Of a stretch of 64,000 nt of DNA, positions 23,921 to 35,947 are shown piece after piece. A model generated the notes under the pieces. That model was not told the DNA's origin. It worked only from the letters and a program-made list of their open reading frames with translations, and searched no databases. The stretch lies in contig JAIUCV010000007.1 of assembly GCA_026724425.1 (NCBI GenBank), positions 25,041,091-25,105,090 of the forward strand, given 5' to 3'. Source of the stretch: Erythrophleum ivorense (taxonomy: Eukaryota > Streptophyta > Magnoliopsida > Fabales > Fabaceae). The number at the start of each line of letters is the position of its first letter. Position 1 is the first letter of the stretch. A program made the position numbers and the translations under genes.

Positions 23921-24985
23921 GCATTCCTGGGCAATACATAAAAAGTAAAAAAAAGGAAAACAAAATCAAAATGCAAAATTGCCTAACTAAATACAATTCA
24001 AGCTTTTTAGATATTCAATAGTCAAAGGCAAATTTTCTTGCTAATCGAAGAAGAATAAGTAGCATGGCAATTCCAATTGATAAAAAAAATGAATTAAAGT
24101 GGTAGCTCTTCGCTGATTATGTGTTTACTCTCAATTTTCTCAAGTGTTCCTCATAAATTCAACCTTTTACAACATCACCACCATAGGCTTGTATATCTTC
24201 TCATTCTCCACTAACTAAGTCACAAGCAATACAAAAATCAAAAGGACTTTTATTCAAGGTTGTAATGGGGCTAAGGTTCGAAACAAATGGTAAACAAAAG
24301 AGCTAAGGATGCAACAAGAGACAAAGCAGACACTTGAAATTATCAACAACAATAAAAAAAAAGAACATAGAATGAAATAGATGTACATCTCAAAGTATTA
24401 TTTGCTATAAACCAATACATGTTCAACGAAAATCAAAGTAATTTTTTTTCATCATTCTTTTTTTTTTCTCTCTCTTTTTTTTGTTGCTTTTGCTTTTGTT
24501 TTTCTTTTTGACATATCTTTAAAGAGAACAAATTAATGAGCTTAAAATTGACGCAAATTGCATTGCACATCCATCCACCCTATGAAGATATAATGCTCTT
24601 AACAATCAAACGTATCCTAAACAAGGTGGAATTTTTTTTAGAATAAAGAGGTAAAAAGAAAACATAAAAGGCTAAAAAAGGGAACAAGAACAAAGGATAA
24701 AACATAGGTGGAATAGCTATTTTTCTCTGTCTACAATAAAAGAAAAGAAGAAAGAATGCCTTAATAATCTTTATGAATGCTTGTGCAAATGTAGTCTCAA
24801 TTAAGAATTAAAACAAGTTCTAGAGTGAAAATCATGATAAGTGAATGCTCTCACAAGATAGAAACAATACAAGGCTTAAAATTCTCAGGTTTAAAAACTG
24901 CCACATGAAATTCATTGAAATCAATTTCATTGCCAATTTACTTAAATTCCAAAAAATAAGATTGGTTCCTAATCATGTTGAAATA
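23921..24985 (-). mobile_element. 3' internal end of element C, cut by R1
   Basis: The reverse complement parallels the last kilobase of element B's interior (57990-59054). Shared points are the GCCCAGGAATGCAAA motif, an A-rich low-complexity run (24440-24510 on plus versus 58440-58500) and AATTTCATTGAATTTCAT-like text near 24905-24930. No protein domain is present. The stretch stops at 24985, where LTR R1 begins. The rest of element C should lie beyond R1/R2, outside the window. Confidence 0.55.
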
Positions 24986-27431
24986 TGTAATATCTGATCC
25001 TTTGAAAACGAGAGAAAACATGAAAAACATAACGTACCGTTTCTTCGTAAACATACGAAATTCACCGGATACAAAAGGAAGTCCCCCGAAATGAATTAGT
25101 TAAGGTCCCCAAAAATTTATGTAGTATTCTAAACTCCTAAAAATGAGAATCCTAGGCTCAGATGGAAAGAAAAATGGAGCTAGAATGAAGAAACGAATTT
25201 GAACGGAAGGTTAACGAAATGTAATGGCATTTTTGTAATTTTGAGCAAATTTTGGAATTCTCACAAGAGGGCTTTTTTAAATGAAATTTTTGAGTTTTTT
25301 GGGGTTCTTAGAGGCCTTGAAAACCATGGGAAGCCCTGGGACAGTTAAAAACCCCTTCAGTGGATGTTTTCTAATGTTAGTTGACCTGAACTTTGACGGA
25401 TTCATTCGGGAAGGTTTTAGCTCTGATTTGAGTTATTTGAAAGATATTTTATTAAATTGAGGACCTAAATTTCATGATAGAAAAAATGGTTCTAAAAAAG
25501 GAGCTAAAATAAACCAAAAATGAAAATGCCAAGATGAAGGGGTAAAATTGAAATTTTTGAAAAGTGTTTCTTAAACCTACTTATGTATATGAGGTGCCCC
25601 ATCTCCTCCTTCATTTAGCCACATTTGTTTCAGCCCTAAATTAGACAAAGAACCCTTTGGGTGAGGTGCACAAGAAGGAGGAGAAAGGAAGGAGGAAACA
25701 AAGAAGAGGTATGGATTTTCTTGGCTTTTTTCAATGTTTTTTCTTTAGCAAACCTCTTCTTCTCCATTGTCCCTTCTTTCCTATGATTTTATTGAAGTTT
25801 TTGGATTTGTTTTGAGGGAAGAATAGAGGAAAAAATTCGGATTTGAAGAAAGGAGGCCAAGGAAAGGAAGAAACAAGCAAGAAATCAAGGAAAAACAAGA
25901 TAAAATCTCCATCCCATAGTGGCTACTTCTTCTCCCTTTTCTTCCTTGGTTGGTCCAACATATGGAGGTACAAGAAGGCATGGATTTTAGGTAGAACAAG
26001 GGTGAATCCTAGGAAATTGGGGGTGGAGAATGAGAATATACAAAGAAAATTAACAACGAACAATTAGTTTTCAAGATAGCAAAGTTAAGGTTTCAAGTAC
26101 TCCATAAAAATTTGATTTGATGCAATTGTTCCTAGGCCTAAATGAATGTTTGGATGAGCTCTTGAGATCCCTAGAAGGATCCTCATATGCATCTTCCATT
26201 AAGAAAATAAAGCAAATCCAATTGGTGCCTCCTTGAAGCCTAGCCTCGACCTAAGCTAGATGGATCACCTAGGGATAGTTGTAACTTGTTCCAAGCTTAT
26301 TTTTGAGTCATATATGATGGAAGAGGATGAAAGGAAGCCTTTAAAAAATTTTAGAAGCCATGGATAGTGAGGTGATATATAGGTTCTATATTATGGCTTA
26401 AAGAAGCAATACTTAACTAAGCTTCTTGATTTGATTATGTGATGACTCCAAGAGGTTTAAATGGAGTCAAGAATCATAAATGAATAGAGAGAATGGAGCC
26501 AAGATGATTTTTTCTTAAGGTTGCTTCATTAAGTGCATTATAGAACCATAAAAGAGCTATATGAGTTACCTAGCTCTTTTAGTAAATGTATGGCATTAGA
26601 ATTTGATTCAAGAGTGTAATTGGCTTCCATATGATGTGTCTAGGCCAAGAGAAACAATCCTCACATCATTGTGAGTGTGTGGTCAAGAGAGGGAGCATAA
26701 TTCTAAGAGAAAAAGTGTTCTTGTGTGGTAAATGTAGCTCTCTTTACTTTCTCTCATGCATGAATGTGTGCTTACCTTATCTTTGAATGTGTGTATATGT
26801 GTTCTAAGCCATGAAAAGTATTCTAGCATTTGCCTATCTTCCATGGTGCCATGACATTGTATTATATTTTTAATTGATGCCTAGTATGTGTGCTTGGGTT
26901 TGCTTGAGTGTGGTGAAGCCAAGAACCCTTAGCCATGGTGAGGATAAGCCAAGAACCCTTAAATTTGGTTGAGACAAAGTAAAGAGTCTCCCAAGAGTGA
27001 GGTTGAGTCAAAACCTCTTAGAGAAAATGGGTGAGGCAAGTCCAAAATCCATAAGAGAATAGGTAAGGCTAATCTACTTACTTGGCAAACCTATGTATGC
27101 TTTCTATGACTTGTTGAAATACCAAAGATGCTTCTTGAATGATCATACATGTCATTATGCTCATGCATGCATTTCCAAGGCTGGTATTGCATACTTTATG
27201 TGTGATTAAAAAGGGGATGAGCTATTGGGATTCTTTGAATCTCATTTCCTCCCCTCCAATGTCTTAACATGGTAGGTGGACCAAATGAGCAAGGTAATGG
27301 GAGCCACCATGTAAGGAGATGAGAGGTTGACATCAAAATGCCTAGTTTTGTCTCTTTTGTAACCATACCAATGGCATATGATGTAATCCTATGATAAATT
27401 TTTTTATGTAATCATTTGAACATGGGTAAAT
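24986..27431 (+). repeat. LTR R1 (gypsy family R), truncated by R2
   Basis: It begins TGTAATATCTGATCC. From there it aligns with the R2 copy starting at 27432: 'gagaaaacatgaaaaac', 'cgaaatgaattagttaaggtcc', 'tgttttctaa(c/t)gttagtt' and the 'ctattgggattctttgaatctcat' block (compare 62040-62070). It ends mid-LTR exactly where a second TGTAAGAACC start appears, so R2 inserted into R1. The remainder of R1 is outside the window. Several short ORFs (25781-26067) lie inside and look accidental. Confidence 0.8.
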
Positions 27432-28640
27432 TGTAAGAACCGATTCTCTGAAAATGAGAGAAAACATGAAAAACGTAACGTATGGTTTCTCCGTTAACGT
27501 ACAAAATTCATTGAATACAAAAGCAAGTCCCTCGAAATGAATTAGTTAAGGTCCCAAAAAATTTAGGAAGCCTTCTAGACTCCTAAAAATGAGAAATGAA
27601 GGCTTAGACGGAAAGAAAAACAGAGCTAGAATGAAGAAACGAAATATAATGAAAGGTTGACGAAACATAAGGGCATTTTCGTTATTTTGAGCAAATTTTA
27701 GACTTCTCATAGAAGGATTTTTTAAATGAAAATTTTGAGTTCTACAGGGTTCTTAGAGGCCCTGAAAACCATGCGAAGGCCCGGGACAACTAAAGCCCCT
27801 CCGGTGGATGTTTTCTAACGTTAGTTAACTTGAACTTTAACTAGTTCATTCAGGAAGGTTTTAAATCCAATTTGGATGAAACCAAAGGTATTTTATGAAT
27901 TAGACGACTTAAATTTTATGATGGAAAAAATGGTTCTAAAAAAGGAGTTAAAATGAGCCTAAACGGAGCAAACACGCGTAGGGGCAAAATGGTCATTTTG
28001 AAAAATTGTAAAAGAGGCTTCTTAAGTAAGATTACACCTCATCACCTTCTCCAAGCTTCCATTTGTAGAAAAATGGCAGTAATAGTGTGACATTAAGAGG
28101 GGGGGGAGAGAGAAAAAGGTTAAGCTTCCGTTTAGGTAAGTAAATGGTCTCATTTCATCTCGCGCCAGTTAGGAAAGTTATTCCTCTCTCTAAGAGCTCT
28201 CTAATGGTAGTTTTCTTTTCTTGAAAACTTGAAGATTCATGTCTAACCCAAGCCAAAAAAGAACTCTTTTCAAGAAATCAATCGGTGAAAAATAATCTAT
28301 GCGAAGAGGGGTCCATTTTAAGGTAAGACTTCACTTGAAACACTTGCAAAATCTTATGTTTCTAAGCCATTTAAGCTTAGGTCTAGAGAGAGAAAGCGAG
28401 GAGGATAGTTTTTATTTATGTATTATTGATGGACCAAAGGTTATGGAGTGTGAAGATTAAGAATATACAACTAGAATTGAAAAGGGAGCTTCAAAATGCA
28501 AGTTATGGAATTTAGGGTTTTGATTGCACCTTAAACTCTACCATGAACCCTAGCCATATTTTATGATGTTAAGTGTTCATATGAGTTCTTAAGACACCAA
28601 GAGAGCTTCTTACATGATTCTCCCATCAAAGGAAGCAAAG

Positions 28641-29482
28641 AAACTCCAAAGATGCCAAGAAGAGTATATGCTTCGGCCTATAGTAGAAATGGCACCTAGG
28701 GGTAGTTTTAATTTGTTCTAATCTTTTTTTTGAGTCATGTATCATGGGAGAGTATGAGAGGAAGCCTTGAAAAAATTTTAAAAACCATAGAAAATGAGAT
28801 GGCCTTGTATGTTCCATGTTATGGCTTAAAGAAGCAACACCTAGCTAGGCTTCTTGGTTTAATTGTGTGATGACTCCAAGGGGTTTAAATAGAGTCAATA
28901 ATCATAAATGAATAGATAGAATGTAGCCAAGATGATATTTTCTTAAGGTTGCTTCATTAAGTGTATTATGGAACCATAAAAGAGCCTTATGAGTCACTTA
29001 GCTTTTTTAGTGAATGTGCGGCCTTAGAATGTGATTCAAGAGTATAATTGGCTTCCATATGAAACTCCAAAGATGCCAAGAAGAGTATATGCTTCGGCCT
29101 ATAGTAGAAATGGCACCTAGGGGTAGTTTTAATTTGTTCTAATCTTTTTTTTGAGTCATGTATCATGGGAGAGTATGAGAGGAAGCCTTGAAAAAATTTT
29201 AAAAACCATATAAAATGAGATGGCCTTGTATGTTCCGTATTATGGCTTAAAGAAGCAACACCTAGCTAGGCTTCTTGGTTTAATTGTGTGATGACTCCAA
29301 GGGGTTTAAATAGAGTCAATAATCATAAATGAATAGATAGAATGGAGCCAAGATGATATTTTCTTAAGGTTGCTTCATTAAGTGTATTATGGAACCATAA
29401 AAGAGCCTTATGAGTCACTTAGCTTTTTTAGTGAATGTGCGGCCTTAAAATGTGATTCAAGAGTATAATTGGCTTCCATATG
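28641..29482 (+). repeat. 421-bp tandem duplication inside LTR R2
   Basis: Unit 1 (28641-29061) and unit 2 (29062-29482) both begin AAACTCCAAAGATGCC and end TTGGCTTCCATATG. They differ at only a few bases (for example the 'gaaaatg' versus 'taaaatg' site). R1 has one copy at the corresponding place. The duplication is therefore younger than the R1/R2 split. Confidence 0.93.
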
Positions 29483-29871
29483 ATGTGCCTAGGCCAAGAG
29501 AAATAATCTCCACCTCCTTGGGTGTGTGAGGTCAAGGGAAAGGACTCAAGGCTCAAGGAAAAAGTGTGTAAATGCAAGCCAAGTAGCTCTCTCCATAGTC
29601 TCTCATGCATGAATGTGTGCTTACATTGTCTTTGAATGTGTGTATGTGTATTTGAAGCTATGAAAAATATTCTAGCATGAGCTCTTATTCCATGGTACCA
29701 TGATGATGCATTATGTTTCTAAATGATATTTATGATATTTACTTGGATTTGCTTGAGTGTGGTGAAGCCAAGAACCCTTAAGATTGGTTGAGACAAAGTA
29801 ATAAGTCTCCTAAGAGTGAGGTTGACTCCCAAAAGTAAGGTTGAGTCAAAAACCTCTTAAAAAAGGGTGAG

Positions 29872-29876
29872 GTAAG
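29872..29876. repeat. Left target-site duplication GTAAG of element B
   Basis: GTAAG precedes TGATAAACAC and recurs at 61854-61858 after the element's last CA. Confidence 0.92.
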
Positions 29877-31625
29877 TGATAAACACATTTTTCTATATAT
29901 TTTATTCTTCTAAACTTGGGCATTTTAATAATGAATTATGGCTTTAAGAATTTAATTAGATAAGATTTTATTTTAGTAGCCATTTCTATATTTTAGGAGT
30001 TAATTTGCAAAATTTTGGAATTTTAATGCACAAATATTTTTAAATGAGTTTTGTGAATATTCTTATTTCATCTTTTCCATTCTTTTTGTGCAAATTTTAA
30101 TAAGAAAATGATGCTTGAATGAGAATTTGATTTTAAGAAGAGAAGAACCTTCCACATCCAGCACATGACACGCGGATTTTGTTTAAGGGAAATGAAGAAC
30201 AGAGCAAACCACAGACTCGTGAAGCAGACTTGTGGTGAAGAAAAGAAACATGAGAGGAAATTTTACAAGAGAAGCTATGGGTTGACATGGAGAAGGAGAG
30301 CACATGAAGCCACGGGTTTAGCTCTAAAGTTACACCCATTAGCTGAAGAACGTGGAGTGGAAGAAGCATGCAACAACCACGAGGACCTGACGTGGGTTAT
30401 AGGAGAGTTAAATGAAGAAACAAATTAGGTAGGGGTTCACATAAACATGAGATCATAAATCTGAGCTTGAATAGAGAAGAACGCTGCTGCCACTTCACTC
30501 ACAAACACACATAGGACGTGATTTATGTGAGAAGCTTGAAGCAACTATATCTCACGTGGTAGAACAATGCATAAAGTAAGAAGAAAAAGCAACATGGTAG
30601 GCTAGATGAAGAAGCATACTCGAGCAACCCTTCACTCAACATTAACACACATGCATGACTCAGAAGGAAGCCACACGTCCAGCTTACAGCCAACTCTCAC
30701 ACCAACCACGGGCAAGTGAAGAAAGTGAGAAAAAAACACATGAAAGGCAGAACGTGCATGTGAGAGAAGGTTCCTAATGAGAAAAGAGAAGGAAGAAGCC
30801 ACGGGTTTTAAAGGAAACTACAACACCAAAAACAGAGCCATGCTAGGGATGTTACATGAAGGAAGAAGCTAGATCAGAGCTATGAAAAGTTGTATGATTT
30901 ATGTGAAGTTCCAGCAAGGAGCAGAACGAGTTGAAAACGTACGAGCAATCATGTGGAAGAGTTTCTCATGGGAATGAAGGAGCTAAAGCAATGAGCAAAT
31001 GATGTACGTGAATGGCATGGTCTGAACAAGGAAGACTCTAGGCAAGCAAAAACCATGTGAACAATGCAATATAAGGTTATAGGTAGCAGCAAAAGCAAAG
31101 ACTCAAGCATAGGTTTGTGGAAGCTTGAGGATAAAACACGTGAAGGACGTGAAAAAAATTAAGTTGGAAAGAATGAGCTCGTGTGGGATAAAGGAATGGG
31201 TTGACACATGATTCATTAAAGCAAAACAAGCCTCGGCTAATCCATGACCCAACCATCTAGATCATCCATCCATGATCTAGCTGAGCAAATGGAATTGCAT
31301 GTAAGAAGAACACTTGAGATATCGACGTGGATTGTTACGGGGATACAAAAAGAAGAAGCAACCACGTGAGGGGAATATAGAATACATTTGTGGCAGCATC
31401 AGGAGACACACATCATCCAAAAATTCATCCATCAAATAAAACACATCCATGCCATTCCATTCATTCATATCCTTTCATCCAAAGGCTAAGGAATTAAGAG
31501 TGACCTATAAGCACGTGAAGATGATTAATGAAGTGCATGATAAGGCTGGGGGCTAGGAGCAGAATCATACACACAATCCATTGTCATTCGAGGAGATCAT
31601 CACATTCAATGCCAACCATCGAATT
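29877..31625 (+). repeat. 5' LTR of element B, left part
   Basis: It starts TGATAAACACATTTTTC and matches 59076-60825 base for base except scattered substitutions (about 6% in a 140-bp sample compared by eye). It is interrupted by the Ogre-like insertion at 31625. The 87-codon ORF 30165-30428 is also present, broken, in the other LTR and has no known domain. Confidence 0.92.
31621..31625. repeat. Left target-site duplication of the Ogre-like element (GAATT)
   Basis: GAATT at this side pairs with GTATT at 54125-54129. The uninterrupted LTR of B reads GTATT at the same spot (60829-60833), so the left copy carries one T-to-A change. Confidence 0.85.
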
Positions 31626-32545
31626 TGTGAACACCGTATTTTATCCGGGCATACTCCAGAAATAATAATAAAATTAAACTAATAAAAAGAAAAAAAATCA
31701 ATAGGTCCTTTTAACTTAATAAGCTCAAAAATTAAAGGAGAAAGAACAAAAACAAATAGGCCCATTACTCCAAAATTAAAACCGAAAAAAAAATCAAAAA
31801 GAGACTAGAAAAAGAAAGAGAAAAAAGTAAAATCTCACAAAGAAAAAAGGCTAAAAGCAAATAAAAAAATACCACAATTAATAATAATTAAATAATAATT
31901 AAACCAAAACAAAAAAAAATAAACAAAAAAAAGATTTCTTCAAAAAACTACAAAAGAAAAATACTAAAAACAATAAATCCAAAACACAAAAAAAAGAGAT
32001 TAAGATTTTGGGGCCTAATTTAGGAGAGTCCAAACTAAACCAAACAAATAGAGAAAGAAGGAGTCCAACCTAAATGCCCAATATCAAAAAATAAAAAAGG
32101 AGAATAAAAATTAAGTGGATAGAAAAGAGCTTCAGTCCAATTCCTCCAAACCCAAAGGCCTAAGTAGTGAAAAGCAAAATAGGCTGAAAAATAAAGTCCA
32201 AAAAAAGAAAGCAGAGCCCATTCCTTCTACCCAGTGACTTTTTAGACTTTCCCAAGCCCAATAACCCGTCAATAACCTGTCAACCCTCTCATTTGATCTG
32301 GAAACCCGCCTTCAGTAAAAACCTACCCGAATACCCTGTGGTCCTGCTGGTCCCCCCCTCTGGCCTTCTCGCTCCCGTATTCTCCAGCCTGTACCCTCCA
32401 GTAGCAGATGAGATAGCAAATGGAGAGGTGCAGACAAAGCACGCACGTCGTTGGCAGGAGAGGGAGAGGAGTATCAGCGCTGGGGTGAGTGGAGCAGAGA
32501 GGGACAGAGAAAAGGGGGGACCATGCGAGGAGAAAGGGACATGCC

Positions 32546-32552
32546 TATAAAA
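32546..32552 (+). promoter_or_regulatory. TATA box of Ogre-like 5' LTR
   Basis: CCTATAAAAACTGAG, conserved at 50804-50810 in the 3' LTR, lies about 920 bp into the LTR, just upstream of a GA-rich block. It is the likely core promoter. Confidence 0.6.
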
Positions 32553-34189
32553 ACTGAGAGGAATTCGAGAGAGGGAGGAAGGGAGTTTTGGGAGAGAAAA
32601 ATTGAGCGAGGAAGTTGAGAGGAGAAGGGGTTTTCTTTTCGGAAGGAGATTGAGGGCAGCCGAGGGAAGGCAAGTTGGAAAATTGAGGGTTTTCGGAGGG
32701 CTAAGGGAGAAAGACAACAATCAAAAGGTCGAACCGAATTGAGAGCAGGTAGTAGTGGCGTTTCGACTTAACAAGAAATTCATTTGATTCCTTAAACTCC
32801 GAAGGTATATTTCCTCTGCTTCTTTTTTTTCATTATCCCAGGATTCAGGGGATGTGGGTGTGCTATGATTCTGGGTGCTGAATTTTGAGATCTTTGTGTC
32901 TTGAATGCGATATGAGTCGATGCCTATTGGGTGTTGATCGTTCGGGTTTCCTAGACAATCAATTTTACTTTTCTTGTTCATTCCTTTTTTTCTTCTTTCT
33001 TGCTGTATGATCTTGTTTCTTTGTGCTGTAAACGTGTTGATGTGTTCTGCGTTGGGATATTGAAGGGTGAGTTCATTGTGTGGCTTCTGAATATGAGGTT
33101 AGAGTTAGAATCCTCGAGAATCATGTATGGCCATGTGTATATGAATTAGCCTCTGTATGGAAATAAAGATAACTTCGATTGATGGCTGTTGCTTGTCATA
33201 CTACTATGTGAGTTGAACATGACTTGATTTCTGTTATGCTTTCTTGCACAAGATATGCAATTAAGATGTTGTCATTTGTGTGCATAGAGTCGCATGTTGA
33301 ACCTTCCATAACAAACACAGATAGTCTGATTGATTGGCTGCTGTTTATTTTCCTGTTGTGTGGCGTTGCTAGGCATATCATTATGAGAATTGAACATAAG
33401 TTTGTTTCTTATTCTGTCTCCTGTATGAAATTTGGGATTTAGATGCCTTAGCCAGTCCAGAATATGAGACCTTCTCCCTTTTGTTCATTTGGTTTCATAA
33501 AAAAAAAAGAGTCTTGTTGCTACTTCTTTATTTGTTCACTTAACGCTTGAACTTGATGGGTTCCCCCTTTTGAGAGGGACTTAAACTTCCAATACATGTG
33601 GATTGGTTATCCCTTAATACCAAGGGAAGAAAGAAGCGGTCATTTCATGATGCCAAGGGAAGGAAGGAGCGAGGAGCAATTGGGTTGTACCTTGTATGAT
33701 TATATTATTTTTTGTTTGTTTGTTTGTTTGTTTTTTTGTTTTTTGTTTCCACTCTTGTAAATTTGTTCAAGAATGATGTAGTAAGTATGGTTAAACACTT
33801 AGCACACACTTGCAAATTACCTTTTTTTTTCTTTTGGTTTGTAAGTTTTTTTTTTGTTTTTTTTTGTCTCTTTTTAATTATTTCATCAATTTACACGTTA
33901 GAATAGCCGTGTGGGATTTCATATCCCCTCAGGCACATAGATACCAAAAGGCCATGTGTGGCAATAAAGCCTCCTTGGTGCCTTTTGGGCTTCGAATTTA
34001 CATTTTGACATTTTGGGCTCCAATGGCCCCATGCAAAAGAATACAAAAGAAATTCCAAAAAAAAAGGAAAAAGCAAAGAGTTGAAAAAGAGAGAATTTTC
34101 GGTAAAAATTATTTCGAACCTCAAAGATTTATCCTTTCTTAAAAGGCCTTTTTGCAAAAACTAAAAAATGGTAATTTGTTTTTCTTAAG

Positions 34190-34991
34190 AGTTAATCTAA
34201 AAAAAACAACAAACAAACAAACAAATTAAAAAAAATTAAGGAAAATAAAATCCCAAAAAAGGAGGGGTTGAATCAACCAAAATTACACCAAGTAAAAACA
34301 AAGATCAATAAGACAAAAACAAAAGCATTGAAAATAATAATAATAATAATAATAATAAAAACAAAAACAAAACATAGAAATACAAATGAAGCTAAGAATT
34401 ATAAAAAGGGAGGGGATAAAACACAAACAAAAAAAACTCATGAAGAATAAGCAAGAAAAAAAAAACACAAAATAAAAATTCACCAAAAGAAAGAATGTTT
34501 AAAAAAATGATGGCAACAAAAACAAATAAAAAAAATAGAAACAACAAAATAAAAATAAAAAAAAAAATAGACAACAGAAAGAATAATAACAATGAAAAAA
34601 AAGAAAAAGAAAAGAAAAGAAAAGAATAAGAATAAAACAGAAAACAAAAACAAATCAAAATACAAGAAAAATTAAGAAAGTTGAAAATTAAAATTGAATT
34701 AAACAAAAAGTTTTTGAAAATACAAAAAGGAAAAAGAAAAACCTTTTTTTTTAACTTCAATCATTAAACGAAAAAAAAACAATAAAACAAAACAAAAATA
34801 AAACAAACAAAAAATAAGAAAAACAAAAATAATAAGAAAACCAAAAAAAAAAGAAGATAAAAGGGAGAAAAAAAATAATAAAAAATAAAAACAAAAAACA
34901 CAAACAAAACAAAGATAAACAAAAAATAAATAAAACAAAACACAAAATAAAAATTAACCAAGAAAAAGGGAAGAAACAAAGGTAAACACAA

Positions 34992-35054
<63 letters not shown>

Positions 35055-35345
35055 TAAAACACATACTAAAAACAAAACAAAAAAGACCTAGCAAGAGAAG
35101 ATAAGAAACAAAGGATGATAAAAAGGAAAGAATTGTTAGCAAATTAAAACACATCAATCAATTTCAAAACCGTTTTATTTGTTAAAAGAAAAAGTAGTTT
35201 TTATTTTCTTGTCTTTTCAAAAAAAAATAAAACAAAACAAAACAAAAGGATAAAAACCAAAAGTAAAAAAAGAAAAAAAAAACAAAATCAATCAAAAATT
35301 AAAAATCAAACAAAAGCCAAACAAAAACAAAAAAAAAATGAAATA
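34190..35345. repeat. A-rich low-complexity tract with (AAT)n microsatellite
   Basis: For over 1.1 kb the plus strand is almost only A with scattered C, G and T. It includes about 20 AAT units at 34992-35049 and a smaller ATA run at 34337-34357. The equivalent in the 3' LTR is 52437-53560, where the main AAT run has about 8 units. The long hydrophobic minus-strand ORFs here (Phe/Ile/Leu/Tyr only) are translation artefacts of poly(T). Confidence 0.9.
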
Positions 35346-35929
35346 AAACATCAGCCAAATTCAATCTCCATTCGAACTACGTGGACTTTGATCCCTTTCA
35401 GAGGATACGTAGGCCCTAGGCTTTTATCTTAGGTTAAGTCTGCCTTTGTAAATAAACATTTTTCTTTTAATTTCATTCCTTTCCTTCTTATTTTAATTCT
35501 TGAGTTTCTTTATGTTTTATTGTAATATTGATTTCCTTTCTTTTTCTACTTTTAACTTTATTTCCTTTACTTTCTTTATTCTTATTTTACGTGTGATTTG
35601 TTAGGGAGAATTAAAATAGAATTAAGGCCATTTTATTTTTGCACAACTAAGTTAGGATAATCATTCTTAAGAATGGGTGTAGTGGGGTGCCTAATACCTT
35701 CCCCACTCACAATCGACTCCCGAATCTGAATTTGGTTCATAGACCATTTTTCAAATAAAAAGGCTTTTTCAAAGTTTTGCCTTTCAAAAATTTAAATTTT
35801 GGTGGCGACTCCTGAACCCTTACACTTATTTCAATTTTGAATTTCGGTTTTTGATTTCATTGAGAAACTCGAATTTTTCCTTTTATTTGATAAAGGCGCC
35901 ACGCGGTCGCATTTTCGGGTGTGACAGTT

Positions 35930-35947
35930 TGGCGACTCCACTGGGGA
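35930..35947 (+). other. Primer-binding site of the Ogre-like element
   Basis: TGGCGACTCCACTGGGGA starts three bases after the LTR end. It corresponds to the tRNA-Arg-type PBS reported for Ogre (TGGCGACTCTGCTGGGGA) with two differences. Confidence 0.85.

Larger units (their letters stand above)
27432..29876 (+). repeat. 5' LTR of element R2, left part
   Basis: It starts TGTAAGAACCGATTC and aligns with R1. It contains a 421-bp tandem duplication (28641-29482). It is interrupted at 29876 by element B; the missing part resumes at 61859 with GTCCAAAATCCAC, matching 27046-27060 of R1. The total LTR length without B is about 3.9 kb. Confidence 0.85.
31626..35926 (+). repeat. 5' LTR of the Ogre-like element
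   Basis: It is 4301 bp long, starts TGTGAACACCG and ends TCGGGTGTGACA. It aligns with 49150-54124 apart from the solo LTR inserted there and length changes in A-rich runs. It contains a TATA box (32546-32552), a GA-rich transcribed-leader-like block (32400-32720), T-rich runs near 33712-33745 and 33820-33880, and an A-rich low-complexity tract with an (AAT)n microsatellite. A sample of the first ~150 bp differs from the other LTR by about 5% by eye. Confidence 0.93.

Noticed and set aside
25781..26067. Opposed short ORFs as a small gene
   Set aside because: They lie inside LTR R1 in a Lys-rich low-complexity region, overlap on opposite strands and have no domain.
30165..30428. 87-codon ORF in the B 5' LTR
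   Set aside because: The aligned region of the 3' LTR carries a stop and substitutions without codon bias. No known domain.
34268..35157. Several overlapping minus-strand ORFs of 60-120 codons, very hydrophobic
   Set aside because: They are translations of the poly(T) strand of an A-rich low-complexity LTR tract and use almost only Phe, Leu, Ile, Tyr and Val. The same happens at 52516-53290.
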